The notes under the pieces: model-generated
Databases searched by the model: none
The model's input: only the letters and a program-made list of their open reading frames with translations
Told to the model about the DNA's origin: nothing
Shown here: piece by piece, positions 41,050-48,154 of the stretch
Layout of the letters: every line of letters starts with the position of its first letter
Position numbering within the stretch: the first letter of the stretch is position 1
From: Rhodococcus wratislaviensis
Lineage (GTDB): Bacteria > Actinomycetota > Actinomycetes > Mycobacteriales > Mycobacteriaceae
Direction of reading: 5' to 3'
DNA: 64,000 nt
Assembly: GCF_900455735.1 (NCBI RefSeq)
Contig: NZ_UAUI01000029.1
Span: forward strand, 62,001 to 126,000
Made by a program: the position numbers and the translations under genes

Positions 41050-41511
41050 GCAGTACCGCTGGCGGCCGTTGCGGGACGTGTCGGCGTAGATGGCGGTGCA
41101 CTCCTCGAGTGCGCAGCGGCCGAGCCGGTGCATGCCGCGGCCGACGAGGTGCAGTGCGGTGCCGACGGAGAAGAGCGCCTCGAGCACGCCCGCGAGCGTC
41201 TGCTGGTCGTCGCGGTAGTGGAGGTGCCAGCCGTCGCCGGCGTGATTGGTCAGTCGCGGGTAGGCGGATGCCTTCGTGAGCATGAGGTTGACCTGTTCGG
41301 CCCGGGCCTCGTCGCTGGTGGTGTCCGCGATGGATGCCCACCGGTCGAGCATCGCGAGCACGTCGGCGAGGTCGTCGTCGGTAACGGGGAAGTCGACGAC
41401 GATGCCGGCGTCGACGCACCTGTCGACGAGTTCGCCGGTCGAGTCGGGCTTGTGATTGGCGAGGTCGGCGGCGAGTGTGACCGCGTATTCGCCGTAAGGG
41501 TTGAGATGCAC
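40999..41511 (-). CDS. CGNR zinc-finger (ABATE-type) regulator-like protein
   Basis: 170 aa. The N-terminal about 120 residues are an ABATE-type stress-sensor-like domain ('YAVTLAADLANHKPDSTGELVDRCVDAGI'). The C-terminus is the CGNR zinc finger: 'CALEECTAIYADTSRNGRQRYCSPKCANRDAVRRHRAR', with four cysteines and the CANR variant of the signature. Members are putative transcription factors of Actinobacteria. Intact despite the adjacent TnpB relic. Divergent from a 49-aa ORF. Confidence 0.88.
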   Translation of the reverse strand: MHLNPYGEYAVTLAADLANHKPDSTGELVDRCVDAGIVVDFPVTDDDLADVLAMLDRWASIADTTSDEARAEQVNLMLTKASAYPRLTNHAGDGWHLHYRDDQQTLAGVLEALFSVGTALHLVGRGMHRLGRCALEECTAIYADTSRNGRQRYCSPKCANRDAVRRHRAR

Positions 41512-41536
41512 AATGCCATTACATCACGCTGGGTGC

Positions 41537-41686
41537 ATGAGCGAACATCACGAACACGACTGGCAGGAAGTATCTCGGCACCGGACGAGCACGGGGGTCG
41601 TCACGTACCTCGGCTGCCCGTGCGGCCGGTGGCAGTTATCGCTGGTCGAGGCGTCGCTAGAGGAATCTAGCCATATCTACGTCTGA
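41537..41686 (+). CDS. Small conserved-type protein with CPC motif (49 aa)
   Basis: ATG 41537. The sequence begins 'MSEHHEHDWQEVSRHRTSTG' and contains 'YLGCPCGRWQLSL', a possible single metal or redox knuckle. Too short for family assignment. It starts 26 nt from the divergent CGNR gene start, a position typical of small actinobacterial proteins. Codon use is ordinary. A real gene is likely but unproven. Confidence 0.5.
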   Translation: MSEHHEHDWQEVSRHRTSTGVVTYLGCPCGRWQLSLVEASLEESSHIYV

Positions 41687-41774
41687 TCGCAGATCCGAAT
41701 AGATTTGCCTACGGACCGATGCTTTCCGCCTCGAGGGTCTGGCATTTTCGGCAGGAGGCGCACATAATCACCAC

Positions 41775-43625
41775 GTGAGCCAAGTTACTGTTACTCCGAG
41801 TTCACCCATTCTTGCCCAATCGGGCGGAGAGGGTGGCGGTGCGGCGTTCGACCAGATCATCGGAATCTCGGTGGCGACGGCGATCATCACCGTCGGTCTA
41901 CTGTGGATCGCGTACCTGCACCGCACACGCAAGATCACGTGGCTGCAGACGACCGCCGACACGGCGGCGCGCGCGCTCGACCGGCCCCCGTGGGTGGCCC
42001 TGCCCCTGGTGACCTTCGTCGGGACCATCCTGACGGCGTTCTTCGGTTTCATCTGGGACGTCAGCCTGCACATCGGGCGAGGCCGCGACGACGGGCCGCT
42101 CGCGAACCCCGCGCACTACTTCATCCTCGTCGGACTCTTCCTGCTGTTCATCACGGGAATGCTGGCGATGATCCTGCCGCGCGACGAGAAGCCCGGTCCG
42201 GCCGCGATCAAGATCACCCGCACCTGGTACGTCCCGGTCGGCGGCGTCCTGGTCGCCGGGGCCGGGCTGTACGCCCTCATCGGCTTCCCGCTCGACGACG
42301 TCTGGCATCGCGTCTTCGGTCAGGACGTCACGCTGTGGGGGCCGACGCACCTGATGCTGATCGGCGGTGCGGGACTGTCGCTGATCGGCGTCCTGCTCCT
42401 CGATTACGAGGGCCGGATGGCGACCCCCGGCGACACCGAGCAGGACAGCAGGCTGATCTGGTTCCTGCGGTGTGGCACGTTCGGTGGCCTGCTCATCGGC
42501 CTGTCCGTCTTCCAGATCGAATACGACTTCGGCGTCGAACAGTTCCGCCTCGTCCTGCAACCGATGATGATCGCCGGTGCGGCCGCGTTCACCCTGGTGG
42601 CGGCCCGCATCGTTCTCGGACCCTTCGCGGCGATCGTGGCCGTGGCGGTGGCCGGCGTCGTGCGCGCGATCACGGCACTGATGGTGGGGCCGGTTCTCGG
42701 CGCCCCCACGAACGTGTTCGAACTGTGCCTCGGCGCCGCAGTGCTGATCGAATTGCTCGCCCTGACACCGCTGATCAAGAACCGGGTGGCCTTCGGTGCC
42801 GTCGGCGGACTGCTCGTCGCGACGGTCGGGCTGTGGCTCGAGTCGCTGTGGATCGACGCCGTGTACATCTACCCCTGGCCCACCAGCATGTGGCCGGAGG
42901 CGCTGGCCATGGCGGTGCCCGTGGGCATCGCGGCCGGGGCCTGCGGAGCGCTGCTCGGGCGGGTGCTCCGATCCGAGGGGCTTCCGCGTCCCGCGATCAG
43001 CCGCACCATCGTCGTCGCCACGGTCGTGGTGATCGCCGGGGCCACTGCCAACGGTCTCGTCGCTACGGTTCCGGACAAGGCCACGGCGACAATCGCTCTG
43101 ACGGAGGCCGCCCCCGACGGCGGCCGGATGGTCGACGCGGAGGTTCGCATCGACCCACCCGATCTCGCCGGCGACAATCCTGCCTGGGTGTCCATTCTGT
43201 CCTGGCAGGGCGGCCCCGGACTGGGCAACGGATTCACGGTCGACCGACTCGAACGCACCGGGCCCGGCACCTACCGGACTCACGAACCGGTGCCGGTCCA
43301 CGGAACGTGGAAGACGTTGCTGCGCGTGCAGGACGGCCGCACGATGACGGCCGTCCCGATCTACCTGCCCAGCGACCCGGGCATCGGCGCCGAGGAACTC
43401 CCCGCCGTCGCGTCCTCGACCCGCGACTTCGTCCCGGAGATCACCATCCTGCAGCGGGAGCGCAACTTCGATCACCCGTCCTGGCTGTTCGGTGCCGCGT
43501 CGCTGGTCGTGCTCGTGTGCACTCTTGCGCTGATCACCGCGCTGGCGTGGGGAGCGGGCCGGATCAGCAAGTACACGCAGGGGCAGGCGACCACCGGAAC
43601 CCGTGAGGACGTGAAGGTGACATGA
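41775..43625 (+). CDS. Large polytopic membrane protein with C-terminal extracytoplasmic beta domain
   Basis: 616 aa, GTG start. About 12 helices in residues 25-430 (for example 'IIGISVATAIITVGLLWIAYL', 'YFILVGLFLLFITGMLAMIL', 'ALAMAVPVGIAAGACGALLG'), an extracytoplasmic domain at about 435-575 ('MVDAEVRIDPPDL', 'GPGTYRTHEPVPVHGTWKTLLRVQDG', resembling YtkA/FixH-like domains), then a final helix and a cytoplasmic tail. Not recognised as a characterised family. First gene of a tight four-gene operon with a one-helix protein, a cupredoxin-like lipoprotein and a second polytopic protein. Copper or another metal is a plausible cargo given those partners, but this is inference. Confidence 0.75.
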   Translation: MSQVTVTPSSPILAQSGGEGGGAAFDQIIGISVATAIITVGLLWIAYLHRTRKITWLQTTADTAARALDRPPWVALPLVTFVGTILTAFFGFIWDVSLHIGRGRDDGPLANPAHYFILVGLFLLFITGMLAMILPRDEKPGPAAIKITRTWYVPVGGVLVAGAGLYALIGFPLDDVWHRVFGQDVTLWGPTHLMLIGGAGLSLIGVLLLDYEGRMATPGDTEQDSRLIWFLRCGTFGGLLIGLSVFQIEYDFGVEQFRLVLQPMMIAGAAAFTLVAARIVLGPFAAIVAVAVAGVVRAITALMVGPVLGAPTNVFELCLGAAVLIELLALTPLIKNRVAFGAVGGLLVATVGLWLESLWIDAVYIYPWPTSMWPEALAMAVPVGIAAGACGALLGRVLRSEGLPRPAISRTIVVATVVVIAGATANGLVATVPDKATATIALTEAAPDGGRMVDAEVRIDPPDLAGDNPAWVSILSWQGGPGLGNGFTVDRLERTGPGTYRTHEPVPVHGTWKTLLRVQDGRTMTAVPIYLPSDPGIGAEELPAVASSTRDFVPEITILQRERNFDHPSWLFGAASLVVLVCTLALITALAWGAGRISKYTQGQATTGTREDVKVT

Positions 43626-43816
43626 ACCCGGTGAACGACCCGGACGTCGTCTATCTCGCCGATCACTCGGTGCTATTGGCGATTCCCGCGTTCGTCCCGG
43701 CCTTCCTGGTGGCCGGCCTGGTGATCTATCTGGCGGTCCGGGACCGCAAGGCGGAAGCGGCCGAGAATGCCGAGAGTGCGAAACACGGCCCGAGTGAGAA
43801 AGACGAGGAGAATTAG
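43622..43816 (+). CDS. Single-helix small membrane protein
   Basis: 64 aa, ATG overlapping the previous stop (ATGA). One transmembrane segment 'HSVLLAIPAFVPAFLVAGLVIYLAV' followed by a highly charged, Glu/Lys-rich cytoplasmic tail ('DRKAEAAENAESAKHGPSEKDEEN'). The overlap upstream and zero spacing downstream (stop TAG abuts the next GTG) show it belongs to the operon. Possibly a small subunit or stabiliser of the 616-aa membrane protein. Confidence 0.75.
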   Translation: MNPVNDPDVVYLADHSVLLAIPAFVPAFLVAGLVIYLAVRDRKAEAAENAESAKHGPSEKDEEN

Positions 43817-44179
43817 GTGATCAGGCGGTTGGCCGGAGTTGTCGTGGTACCTGCTGTCGTGGTCGCCCTGGTGTCGGGATGTGGTGGCGACGTCGACACT
43901 CCGGCAACGGAGGACGGTGTCGTAATCGACGTCGTGATCGGGGGCGGATCGGTCACACCGGACAACGAGCGCATCGAGGCCACGGTGGGGGAGACCATCA
44001 CCGTGCGGATCGAGAGCGACGCCGACGACGAACTGCACGTGCACGCCGTGCCGGAGCATTCGTTCGAGATTCACCCCGGAACCCAGGAAACCCAGTTCTC
44101 CGTGGACGTTCCGGGCCAGGTGGCGATGGAGTTGCACGACACGGGTAAGACGGTGGCCACCCTGCTCGTGCGTCCATGA
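43817..44179 (+). CDS. Cupredoxin-like lipoprotein
   Basis: 120 aa, GTG start with GAGGAG 6 nt upstream. Lipoprotein signal ending 'VVALVSGC' (Cys22 modified). The mature domain is a small Greek-key-like fold: 'DVVIGGGSVTPDNERIEATVGETITVRIESDADDELHVHAVPEHSFEIHPG ... MELHDTGKTVATLLV' in order. Candidate ligands are the two histidines in 'LHVHAVPEH', the third His in the same segment, and a Met/His pair 'AMELH', as in cupredoxin or EfeO-type copper sites without the classical Cys. Overlaps the next gene by ATGA. Confidence 0.8.
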   Translation: MIRRLAGVVVVPAVVVALVSGCGGDVDTPATEDGVVIDVVIGGGSVTPDNERIEATVGETITVRIESDADDELHVHAVPEHSFEIHPGTQETQFSVDVPGQVAMELHDTGKTVATLLVRP

Positions 44180-45510
44180 CCGCTGTTCTCGCGCACGGCC
44201 TCGGCGGATCCACCGATCTTCCGATCCCGTTCACGTATGCGCTGATCGGGGCGAGCTGGGCGCTCACCGTCTCCTTCGTGGTCCTGGCGTTCGCGTGGCG
44301 CACGCCGAAGCTGGATCCGGACAGTCCGGGTCGCAGGCTGCCGCGCTGGGTGACGCAGTTCGCCGATGCGCCGATCACGCGGAACGCGCTGGCGGCGTTC
44401 GGTGTGGTGTTCGCGGTGTGGGTGGCGCTGGCGGCCTTCTTCGGACCCGGGGCATCCTCGGAGAATGCACTGCCGGGTGTGTTCTACGTGCTGCTCTGGG
44501 TGGGACTGGTCGCGGTGTCGCTGGCGTTCGGACCGGTGTGGCGGGTGCTCTCCCCGGTCCGCACACTTCACCGATCGGTGTGCGCGGTGATCGGCCGCTC
44601 GCCGACGGAAGGCACTGCGCGGTACCGCAACTCGTGGGGATACCGGCCCGCGGTCGCCGGCCTGTTCGCCTTCGTCTGGCTCGAACTCGCCTCCGGCGAC
44701 CCGGGTTCCGTTGCCGCTGTGCGCACCTGGCTGCTGGTCTACGTCGTGGTCACGACGGCCGGGGCCTTCGCGTGCGGCGAACGCTGGTGTGAGCGGGGCG
44801 ATCCGTTCGAGGTGTACAGCACGCTGGCGTCGCGGTTGTCTCCGCTGAGCCGGGATCGGCACGACGGCCGGATCGTGCTGCGCAATCCGCTGGACCACCT
44901 GGGATCGATGCCCGTCCGTGCCGGCTCCGTCGCGTTGATGGCAACGCTGCTGGGGTCCACGGCCTTCGACAGTTTCTCGGCCTTCCCGTGGTGGTCACGG
45001 CTGGTGGACGGAATCGGTTCGCCGATCGGCGCCACCCTCGCGCGCACGGCGGGGCTGCTGGTGTTCATCGGCTTCGTCGGGGTGTCGTTCTGGTTGGCTG
45101 CGCGGGCGACGGGCGGTCTACGGCCCGAGCAGCGCGCCGCCCTCCCGGGGCTGCTGTCGCATTCGTTGATCCCGATCATCATCGGCTACGTCTTCGCCCA
45201 CTATCTGACGTATCTGGTGGAGAAGGGGCAGGCGACGGTGATCCTGCTGGCCGACCCGATGGGGCGGGGATGGAACCCGCTGGGACTCGGCGACGCCGAC
45301 GTCTGGTACGTGCTGTCCGAGCATCCGGCCGCGACGGCGTCGATCAAGGTACTGTGCGTCCTCGCGGGACATGTCCTCGGAGTGATTGCGGCACACGACA
45401 AATCCGTGCGGGTCCTGCCGCGGGGTCATCAGCTCACCGGGCAGCTGGCACTGCTGTTCACGATGGTGACGTACACCTTCGGTGGGCTGTACCTGCTGTT
45501 CGGCGGCTGA
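44176..45510 (+). CDS. Polytopic membrane protein of the cupredoxin-like operon
   Basis: 444 aa with about 11-12 hydrophobic segments ('FTYALIGASWALTVSFVVLAFAW', 'AALPGLLSHSLIPIIIGYVFAHYLTYLVEKG', 'LALLFTMVTYTFGGLYLLFGG'). A cytoplasmic loop carries 'FACGERWCERGDPFEVYSTLASRLSPLSRD' with a CxxxxxC pair. Homologues carry, as far as I recall, the unhelpful database label 'fenitrothion hydrolase', but no hydrolase motif is visible. Translationally coupled to the lipoprotein. It probably forms a transport system with the upstream genes. The stop lies in a hairpin shared with the encapsulin gene. Confidence 0.75.
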   Translation: MTAVLAHGLGGSTDLPIPFTYALIGASWALTVSFVVLAFAWRTPKLDPDSPGRRLPRWVTQFADAPITRNALAAFGVVFAVWVALAAFFGPGASSENALPGVFYVLLWVGLVAVSLAFGPVWRVLSPVRTLHRSVCAVIGRSPTEGTARYRNSWGYRPAVAGLFAFVWLELASGDPGSVAAVRTWLLVYVVVTTAGAFACGERWCERGDPFEVYSTLASRLSPLSRDRHDGRIVLRNPLDHLGSMPVRAGSVALMATLLGSTAFDSFSAFPWWSRLVDGIGSPIGATLARTAGLLVFIGFVGVSFWLAARATGGLRPEQRAALPGLLSHSLIPIIIGYVFAHYLTYLVEKGQATVILLADPMGRGWNPLGLGDADVWYVLSEHPAATASIKVLCVLAGHVLGVIAAHDKSVRVLPRGHQLTGQLALLFTMVTYTFGGLYLLFGG

Positions 45511-45530
45511 CGGCCCCGGCGTGCGTCAGC
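45506..45530. terminator. Convergent hairpin between membrane operon and encapsulin
   Basis: GCTGACG (45506-45512), 11-nt GC-rich loop, CGTCAGC (45524-45530). The stem includes the TGA stops of both genes (45508-45510 on +, 45526-45528 on -). A candidate bidirectional terminator; no T-run. Confidence 0.5.
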
Positions 45531-46332
45531 GCGCGAGGACGACCGCCGCCTCCGCGGTGAGCGAGGCGAACGTGAACGTCTCTTCGAGGTAGAGCGTGAC
45601 ATCGGTGGCGGTGTGGCTGTCGTAGCCGATCGACAGGTCGGTGCCGAGGGTCAGCTGGTTGTCGCCGCCGCGAGTGGACAGCACGTACCCGCCGCTGATG
45701 GCGGGTGCCCAGATGATGTCGCCGGTGACCAGGTCGCGCAGGTGGTGGAACACGGGATGTCCCTCGTCTCGGGTCTCGCTGACCGCGGTGTACGCGTCGG
45801 CGTCGAGCACCACCGAATACGGTCCCTCGACACCGGCGAGTCGCAGCGCCGACAGCGCGGAGGCGACGGCGTCGGGGATCAGCAGCGGGTCCTCCGGCAG
45901 GCTGAGGACCGGGTTGTCGCTGGACGGCCCGAGTCCGCGGATGCCCGCCTCGTCGAATCCCTGGAAGATCGACTGATCTTCCGCGAACGCGACGGCCTTC
46001 GCGGCGTCCTTGACGGGCTGCCAGTCGGAATCGAGGGAACCCCGGGCGACGTCGTCGACCTCGGCGCGGCTGAGGGTGAACGGGAACCGGAGTTCGACGA
46101 GCGGGTCGACCTGCCGCTGCTGCGCGCGGATCCTGCTGTCCGACGTCTTGATCGGGGTGACCCGGCCGAGGTTGTGGGCCGAGTAGGAGTATCCGAACGG
46201 TCCCGCGACGTCGACGACGCGTCGGCCCGCGACGTGCCGCTTGAACGTGCGGGCGGCCTCTTCGCCGATCTGCTGCCAGGCAACCTCGGTGACGGGTGCC
46301 AGGTTGCGGTGCAGATTGCTCGAATCACTCAT
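45526..46332 (-). CDS. Encapsulin shell protein (family 1, linocin M18-like)
   Basis: 268 aa, usual length for a T=1 encapsulin with the HK97 fold. 'NLHRNLAPVTEVAWQQIGEEAARTFKRHVAGRRVVDVAGPFG' at the N-terminus, 'DPLVELRFPFTLSRAEVDDVARG' and 'AAKAVAFAEDQSIFQG' in the middle, 'YVLSTRGGDNQLTLGTDLSIGYDSH' and 'VTLYLEETFTFASLTAEAAVVL' at the end are all characteristic. Its ATG overlaps the DyP stop (ATGA), ensuring co-translation of shell and cargo. The product should assemble into about 60-subunit compartments loaded with the DyP peroxidase. Confidence 0.95.
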   Translation of the reverse strand: MSDSSNLHRNLAPVTEVAWQQIGEEAARTFKRHVAGRRVVDVAGPFGYSYSAHNLGRVTPIKTSDSRIRAQQRQVDPLVELRFPFTLSRAEVDDVARGSLDSDWQPVKDAAKAVAFAEDQSIFQGFDEAGIRGLGPSSDNPVLSLPEDPLLIPDAVASALSALRLAGVEGPYSVVLDADAYTAVSETRDEGHPVFHHLRDLVTGDIIWAPAISGGYVLSTRGGDNQLTLGTDLSIGYDSHTATDVTLYLEETFTFASLTAEAAVVLAR

Positions 46333-47381
46333 TGCGATACTCCTTTGAGACCACCGATTTTCAGGGACAGGTCGTACGGGCCGGCCGCGTCGGGCTCGAC
46401 CGGGTCTTCGGGTGCCGACTCCGCATCGGCCTGCTCGTCGCCGAGCGATTCGAGCACGTCCCGGCTCGGCACGAAGAACAACGTGCCGGTGGCCGCCGTG
46501 GAGAAGTCGAGAATGCGGTCGTAATTGCCGGGCGGCTCACCGAGAAACATGCGTCGCAACATCAGCTCGGTGACGGCGGGATCCTTGGCGTACCCGATGA
46601 AGTAGGTACCGTATTCAGCCTCGCCGAGGCTGCCGAATGCCATGTTGTCCCGGAGGATGTCGTGTTCGACGCCGTCGTCGTCGACGATGGTGTTGAGGGT
46701 GACGTGCGAATTGCTGGGCTGGACGTCGTCGTCGAGTTCGACGTTCTCGAGCTTGGTGCGCCCGATGACGCGTTCCTGCTCCTCGGTGCTCAGCGTGTTC
46801 CACTCGCTCATGTCGTGCAGGTACTTCTGCACGATCACGTAACTGCCGCCCCGGAAGTCGGGATCCTCGTCGCCGATCAGTGCGGCGTCCGCGGCGTCGT
46901 CGTCCGTGGGATTCTCGGTGCCGTCGACGAATCCGAGGAGGTCGCGGGAGTCGAAGTAGCGGAAGCCGTGCACCTCGTCGATCACGGTGGCGGCGGAGCC
47001 CAGTGCGGAGACGATCTGGCGCCCCAGTTCGAAGCACAGGTCCTTGCGGGCGGCCTTGATGTGGAACAGGACGTCACCCGGCGTGGAGGGCGCGCTGTGG
47101 ACCGGTCCGGACAGCGGGACGAACGGATGCAGGCGCGCCGGCCTCGACGACGCGCTCACGCGGTCCCAGAACTGCGCACCGACACCGACCACGCAGGACA
47201 GGGAGCCGGCGAGTTCGCGGAATCCCACCGCCTTGAGCGGTCCGTCGATACCGGAGAGCACGTCGCACACCGTCGCGAGGTCGTCGTCGGAGTCCCCGGC
47301 GACGAGCACCAGGAACAGGGAGGCAGGGCTGGGTGGAGTGAGGACTGCTTGGGGTGCCAATCTCGCGACTGGGCCTGGCAT
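46329..47381 (-). CDS. dypB: DyP-type peroxidase DypB, encapsulin cargo
   Basis: 350 aa. Proximal His226 ('SNSHVTLN'), distal Asp153 ('GFVDGTENPTDDD'), Arg244 and Asn246 ('ILRDNMAFG') all fall at the numbers known for R. jostii RHA1 DypB, a manganese- and lignin-active peroxidase. The extreme C-terminus 'DLSLKIGGLKGVSQ', after an acidic linker ('ESAPEDPVEPDAAGP'), is the encapsulin-targeting peptide. Heme enzyme oxidising bulky phenolics or Mn2+. First gene of the two-gene operon; its promoter region carries GGAACC-type palindromes shared with the divergent PPOX-fold gene. Confidence 0.96.
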   Translation of the reverse strand: MPGPVARLAPQAVLTPPSPASLFLVLVAGDSDDDLATVCDVLSGIDGPLKAVGFRELAGSLSCVVGVGAQFWDRVSASSRPARLHPFVPLSGPVHSAPSTPGDVLFHIKAARKDLCFELGRQIVSALGSAATVIDEVHGFRYFDSRDLLGFVDGTENPTDDDAADAALIGDEDPDFRGGSYVIVQKYLHDMSEWNTLSTEEQERVIGRTKLENVELDDDVQPSNSHVTLNTIVDDDGVEHDILRDNMAFGSLGEAEYGTYFIGYAKDPAVTELMLRRMFLGEPPGNYDRILDFSTAATGTLFFVPSRDVLESLGDEQADAESAPEDPVEPDAAGPYDLSLKIGGLKGVSQ

Positions 47382-47422
47382 CTGTGTCTCCGTTCACTTC
47401 GACGTACGACGCTGCACTGTCC

Positions 47423-47465
47423 GGAACCTCAGGTCCCATCTAACCGTTTCGAACCGCCAGGTTCC
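47423..47465. promoter_or_regulatory. GGAACC/GGTTCC palindromes in dypB-PPOX divergent region
   Basis: GGAACCTCAGGTCCC (47423-47437, one mismatch) and GAACC-GCCA-GGTTC (47451-47464) are adjacent inverted repeats with a related motif; a further GGAACCT half-site occurs near 47500. They lie between dypB (start 47381) and the PPOX gene (start 47535). The binding protein is not identifiable in the window. Confidence 0.6.
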
Positions 47466-47534
47466 ATTCAATCGGTCCGCCGCGCCGCTGCGGGGCTCCG
47501 GAACCTGTCGGTGGGGGCTCCTATCGTCGAGGTC

Positions 47535-47960
47535 ATGCCATTGTCTGTGTCCGAGCGCGAACAGTTCCTGTCCGAGCCGCACATCGCGGCGCTGTCGGTC
47601 TCCGCTGGTGAGAACCGCGGACCTCTGACGGTCCCGATCTGGTATCAGTACGCCGCGGGCGGTGATCTGTGGGTACTGACCGGCGCCGGTTCGGAGAAGG
47701 CGCGCCTCATCGAGGCGGCCGGGCGATTCACCATGATGGTCGAACGAGTCGACCCCACCGTCCGATACGTCTCCGTCGAGGGCTCGGTGACGCGAAGCGT
47801 CCCGGGAACCGACGCCCAGCTGCGGGAGATCACCGAGCGCTACCTCGCGCCGGAGAAGGTCGACGCCTACCTCGACTTCGCCCGGGCCGAACTCGGCGAA
47901 CAGGTCGCCATCTATCTCCGCCCCGAGCACTGGCGATCGGCGGACATGGGTCCCGCCTGA
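47535..47960 (+). CDS. PPOX-fold (pyridoxamine-phosphate-oxidase-like) flavin/F420/heme protein
   Basis: 141 aa split-barrel protein: 'FLSEPHIAALSVSAGENRGPLTVPIWYQYAAGGDLWVLTG', 'KARLIEAAGRFTMMVERVDPTVRYVSVEGSVT', 'YLRPEHWRSADMG'. Small PPOX-fold proteins bind FMN, F420 or heme; the cofactor cannot be decided. Divergent from dypB, which raises the possibility of heme supply or degradation for the peroxidase, or shared stress control. Followed by a strong terminator hairpin. Confidence 0.82.
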   Translation: MPLSVSEREQFLSEPHIAALSVSAGENRGPLTVPIWYQYAAGGDLWVLTGAGSEKARLIEAAGRFTMMVERVDPTVRYVSVEGSVTRSVPGTDAQLREITERYLAPEKVDAYLDFARAELGEQVAIYLRPEHWRSADMGPA

Positions 47961-47965
47961 CCGCG

Positions 47966-47983
47966 TGGCGGGCCGACCCGCCA
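47966..47983 (+). terminator. Hairpin terminator after PPOX gene
   Basis: TGGCGGG-CCGA-CCCGCCA, a perfect 7-bp stem 6 nt after the stop codon. GC-rich without a T-run, as usual in Rhodococcus. Confidence 0.6.
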
Positions 47984-48075
47984 GCGAAATGAAAGCGATA
48001 TCTGACCGGGTCTAGTCGTTAAACGTCGAGCATATAGCTGTGAACTGTGAAAACGGGAATCCTGCCGCGCTTGTG

Positions 48076-48089
48076 AGAAAGCGTTTACA
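48076..48089. promoter_or_regulatory. LacI-type operator (site a), upstream of MFS gene
   Basis: AGAAAGCGTTTACA, identical over 14 nt to the site at 60305 and similar to sites at 51624 and 54768. It lies 66 nt upstream of the MFS start within a 194-nt gap that otherwise holds only a terminator and promoter-like AT-rich DNA. Confidence 0.75.
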
Positions 48090-48154
48090 AATTCGGTGAC
48101 GTGGGTCATAGTAGTCGGGTTCCGGCAGTTTCCCTTCACAGTCAGGAGTTCTCG

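Noticed and set aside
44176..45510. Fenitrothion hydrolase as a real function for the 444-aa membrane protein
   Set aside because: Only a remembered database label; the protein is polytopic, has no phosphotriesterase metal site, and sits in an apparent transport operon.
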